57,929 nucleotides of DNA from the NCBI GenBank assembly GCA_965370045.1, contig CBDUSI010000010.1, positions 1 to 57,929 of the forward strand, given 5' to 3'. Source of the DNA: CAZONU01 sp965370045 (GTDB taxonomy: Bacteria; Planctomycetota; SZUA-567; JAKLDR01). Positions within the stretch are counted from its first letter, which is position 1; each line of letters starts with the position of its first letter. This document shows, in pieces, positions 56,890-57,929 of this stretch. The translations under genes and the position numbers were made by a program. The notes beneath the pieces were generated by a model. The model was not told where the DNA came from. It did not search any database and was given only the letters and a program-made list of their open reading frames with translations.

Positions 56890-57929
56890 TTGCCCCCCGG
56901 CGATGACCTCGTCCGCAAGGTCCGAGAGGCGCTCGCCGGGCTCATAGGCCCGGACGCGACCTGCCTGGCGGCGGTCAGCGGCGGTCCGGACTCGGTGGCC
57001 CTGGTCGCGGCGCTTTCCGAGCTGGCCCCCGATTTCAATCTGGAACTGGGCGTCGCCCACCTCGACCACGGCATGCGCGAGGCCAGCGCCGACGACGCGA
57101 AGTGGACCGCCGACCTGGCCGGCAGGCTGAAGCTGCCTCTTTTCACCGAGCGCGCCGACGTGCCCGCGCTGAAGAAGCGCGATAAGCTCTCGCTCGAAGA
57201 AGCCGCCCGGGAGGCGCGGTACGCCTTCCTGGAACGCGCCGCGCTGGACTGGGGCGCCACTTTCGTCGCCACCGGACACACCGCCGACGACCAGGCCGAG
57301 ACGGTGCTCTTTCGCATCATCCGGGGCACGGGGATGGCCGGGCTGGCGGGGATTCCCCGCTCGCGCACCATCTCCGACCAGAGCCCGCACGTCGAACTGG
57401 TCCGGCCCATGCTGGCCTGCACCCGCGAGGAGGTGCTGGAGTTTCTCGCCGCAAGAAAACTCGACTACCTTACGGACGAAACCAACTTCGACGTCGATTC
57501 CCAGGCCCGCGCGCGCATCCGTCACGAGTTGCTGCCCGAGCTGGCCGCCAACTACAACCCCGATATCCGGGCGGCGCTGACGCGAATGGCCGAGCGCGCC
57601 GCAGTGTTACAGGATATCGTCATGCTCTCGGCGTGCGAGCGGCTGCGCGAACACTTCGACCACCTGCCCGCGGGCACAGAAGAGATCAGCCTTCCGCTGG
57701 CCTTACTTGAAGAACCGCACGCCGTCGCCCTCGAGGTGCTGCGCCTGGTCGCCACGCACATCACCGGCCGGAGCACCTGGGACCGCGCGCGCCTGGCCGC
57801 GGCGGCCCGCGAGCTCCCCGGCGCCGGGGTGGGCAAGCGCTTCGAGCTCGGGGAGCTGGTCGCGGTGCGCGACTCTGAGCATGTGATTGTTCGCAGGGCC
57901 GGCGCGGAGCGGACAAGTCAGGGCGGCTG
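56890..57929 (+). CDS. tilS: tRNA(Ile)-lysidine synthase (3' end missing)
   Basis: An N-type ATP pyrophosphatase that converts cytidine-34 of tRNA-Ile to lysidine. The frame starts TTG at 56890, directly after the STAS stop, and runs 346 residues to the right edge. Motifs: AVSGGPDSVALVAAL (P-loop near 29), VAHLDHGMREASADD, LSLEEAAREARYAFLE, TGHTADDQAETVLFRIIRG and LVRPMLACTREEVLEFL. The C-terminal part (about 250-346) is the TilS substrate-binding region, still incomplete here. Confidence 0.93.
   Translation, partial: MPPGDDLVRKVREALAGLIGPDATCLAAVSGGPDSVALVAALSELAPDFNLELGVAHLDHGMREASADDAKWTADLAGRLKLPLFTERADVPALKKRDKLSLEEAAREARYAFLERAALDWGATFVATGHTADDQAETVLFRIIRGTGMAGLAGIPRSRTISDQSPHVELVRPMLACTREEVLEFLAARKLDYLTDETNFDVDSQARARIRHELLPELAANYNPDIRAALTRMAERAAVLQDIVMLSACERLREHFDHLPAGTEEISLPLALLEEPHAVALEVLRLVATHITGRSTWDRARLAAAARELPGAGVGKRFELGELVAVRDSEHVIVRRAGAERTSQGG

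Overview
The window is a high-GC bacterial chromosome segment of 57.9 kb with tightly packed genes. It most resembles a member of the Planctomycetota or another PVC-group lineage, probably an environmental genome. The reasons are several secreted or anchored HEAT-repeat proteins, an FHA-GAF-sigma54 regulator, a MetF-like protein with a cysteine-rich C-terminal domain, many proline-leader membrane proteins of unknown function, and octamer/heptamer repeat elements between genes. LpxL-type acyltransferase, KdtX-like and MsbA-like genes indicate a Gram-negative outer membrane. The phylum call is inference; no rRNA is present.

Layout. 1-613: the edge of a small predicted DNA-binding protein and an octamer-repeat element. 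614-3891: a HEAT protein, a coiled-coil protein and RNase III with an unusual basic tail. 3991-8728: an array of small single-membrane proteins, most of which begin with the same proline-rich leader; two copies of the leader are free-standing mini-ORFs coupled by 4-nt overlaps to the next gene. 8869-10396: an amidohydrolase and a truncated sugar nucleotidyltransferase. 10393-21805: a lipopolysaccharide/polysaccharide locus with a methyltransferase-kinase-like gene divergent from a coupled operon (KdtX-like GT, MsbA-like exporter, six further glycosyltransferase domains or genes and a deacetylase, ending in a GT4-GT4 fusion). 21744-29670: a coiled-coil protein, a 672-aa HEAT protein, and a reverse-strand run of S41 protease, cupin, membrane protein and sugar isomerase. 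29826-31453: two ABC-2-like permeases. 31450-36134: a reverse-strand operon with tRNA-Gly(CCC) just upstream (lysM/M23, fmdB-like, HIT, dgt, FHA-GAF-sigma54). 36377-37230: a two-gene nucleotidyltransferase cassette. 37382-45048: mixed metabolic and unknown genes. 45138-53380: proS, an LpxL-like acyltransferase, a GT2, pcm, an ABC-F ATPase, a secreted repeat protein and truD. 53467-57929: an anchored unknown protein, FapA-like and STAS proteins, and tilS running off the right edge.

How the genes work together. The 11.8-21.8 kb operon probably assembles and exports lipopolysaccharide core or O-chain, and the acyltransferase near 47 kb would supply lipid A acylation. ProS, TruD, TilS, tRNA-Gly and RNase III are translation and RNA-maturation housekeeping genes. 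The most unusual part is the 3.99-8.73 kb leader-sharing array, which also holds a protein with a RiPP-leader-like domain. Many promoters can be read directly as TTGACA-like and TAGAAT/TATAAT-like boxes 16-18 nt apart.
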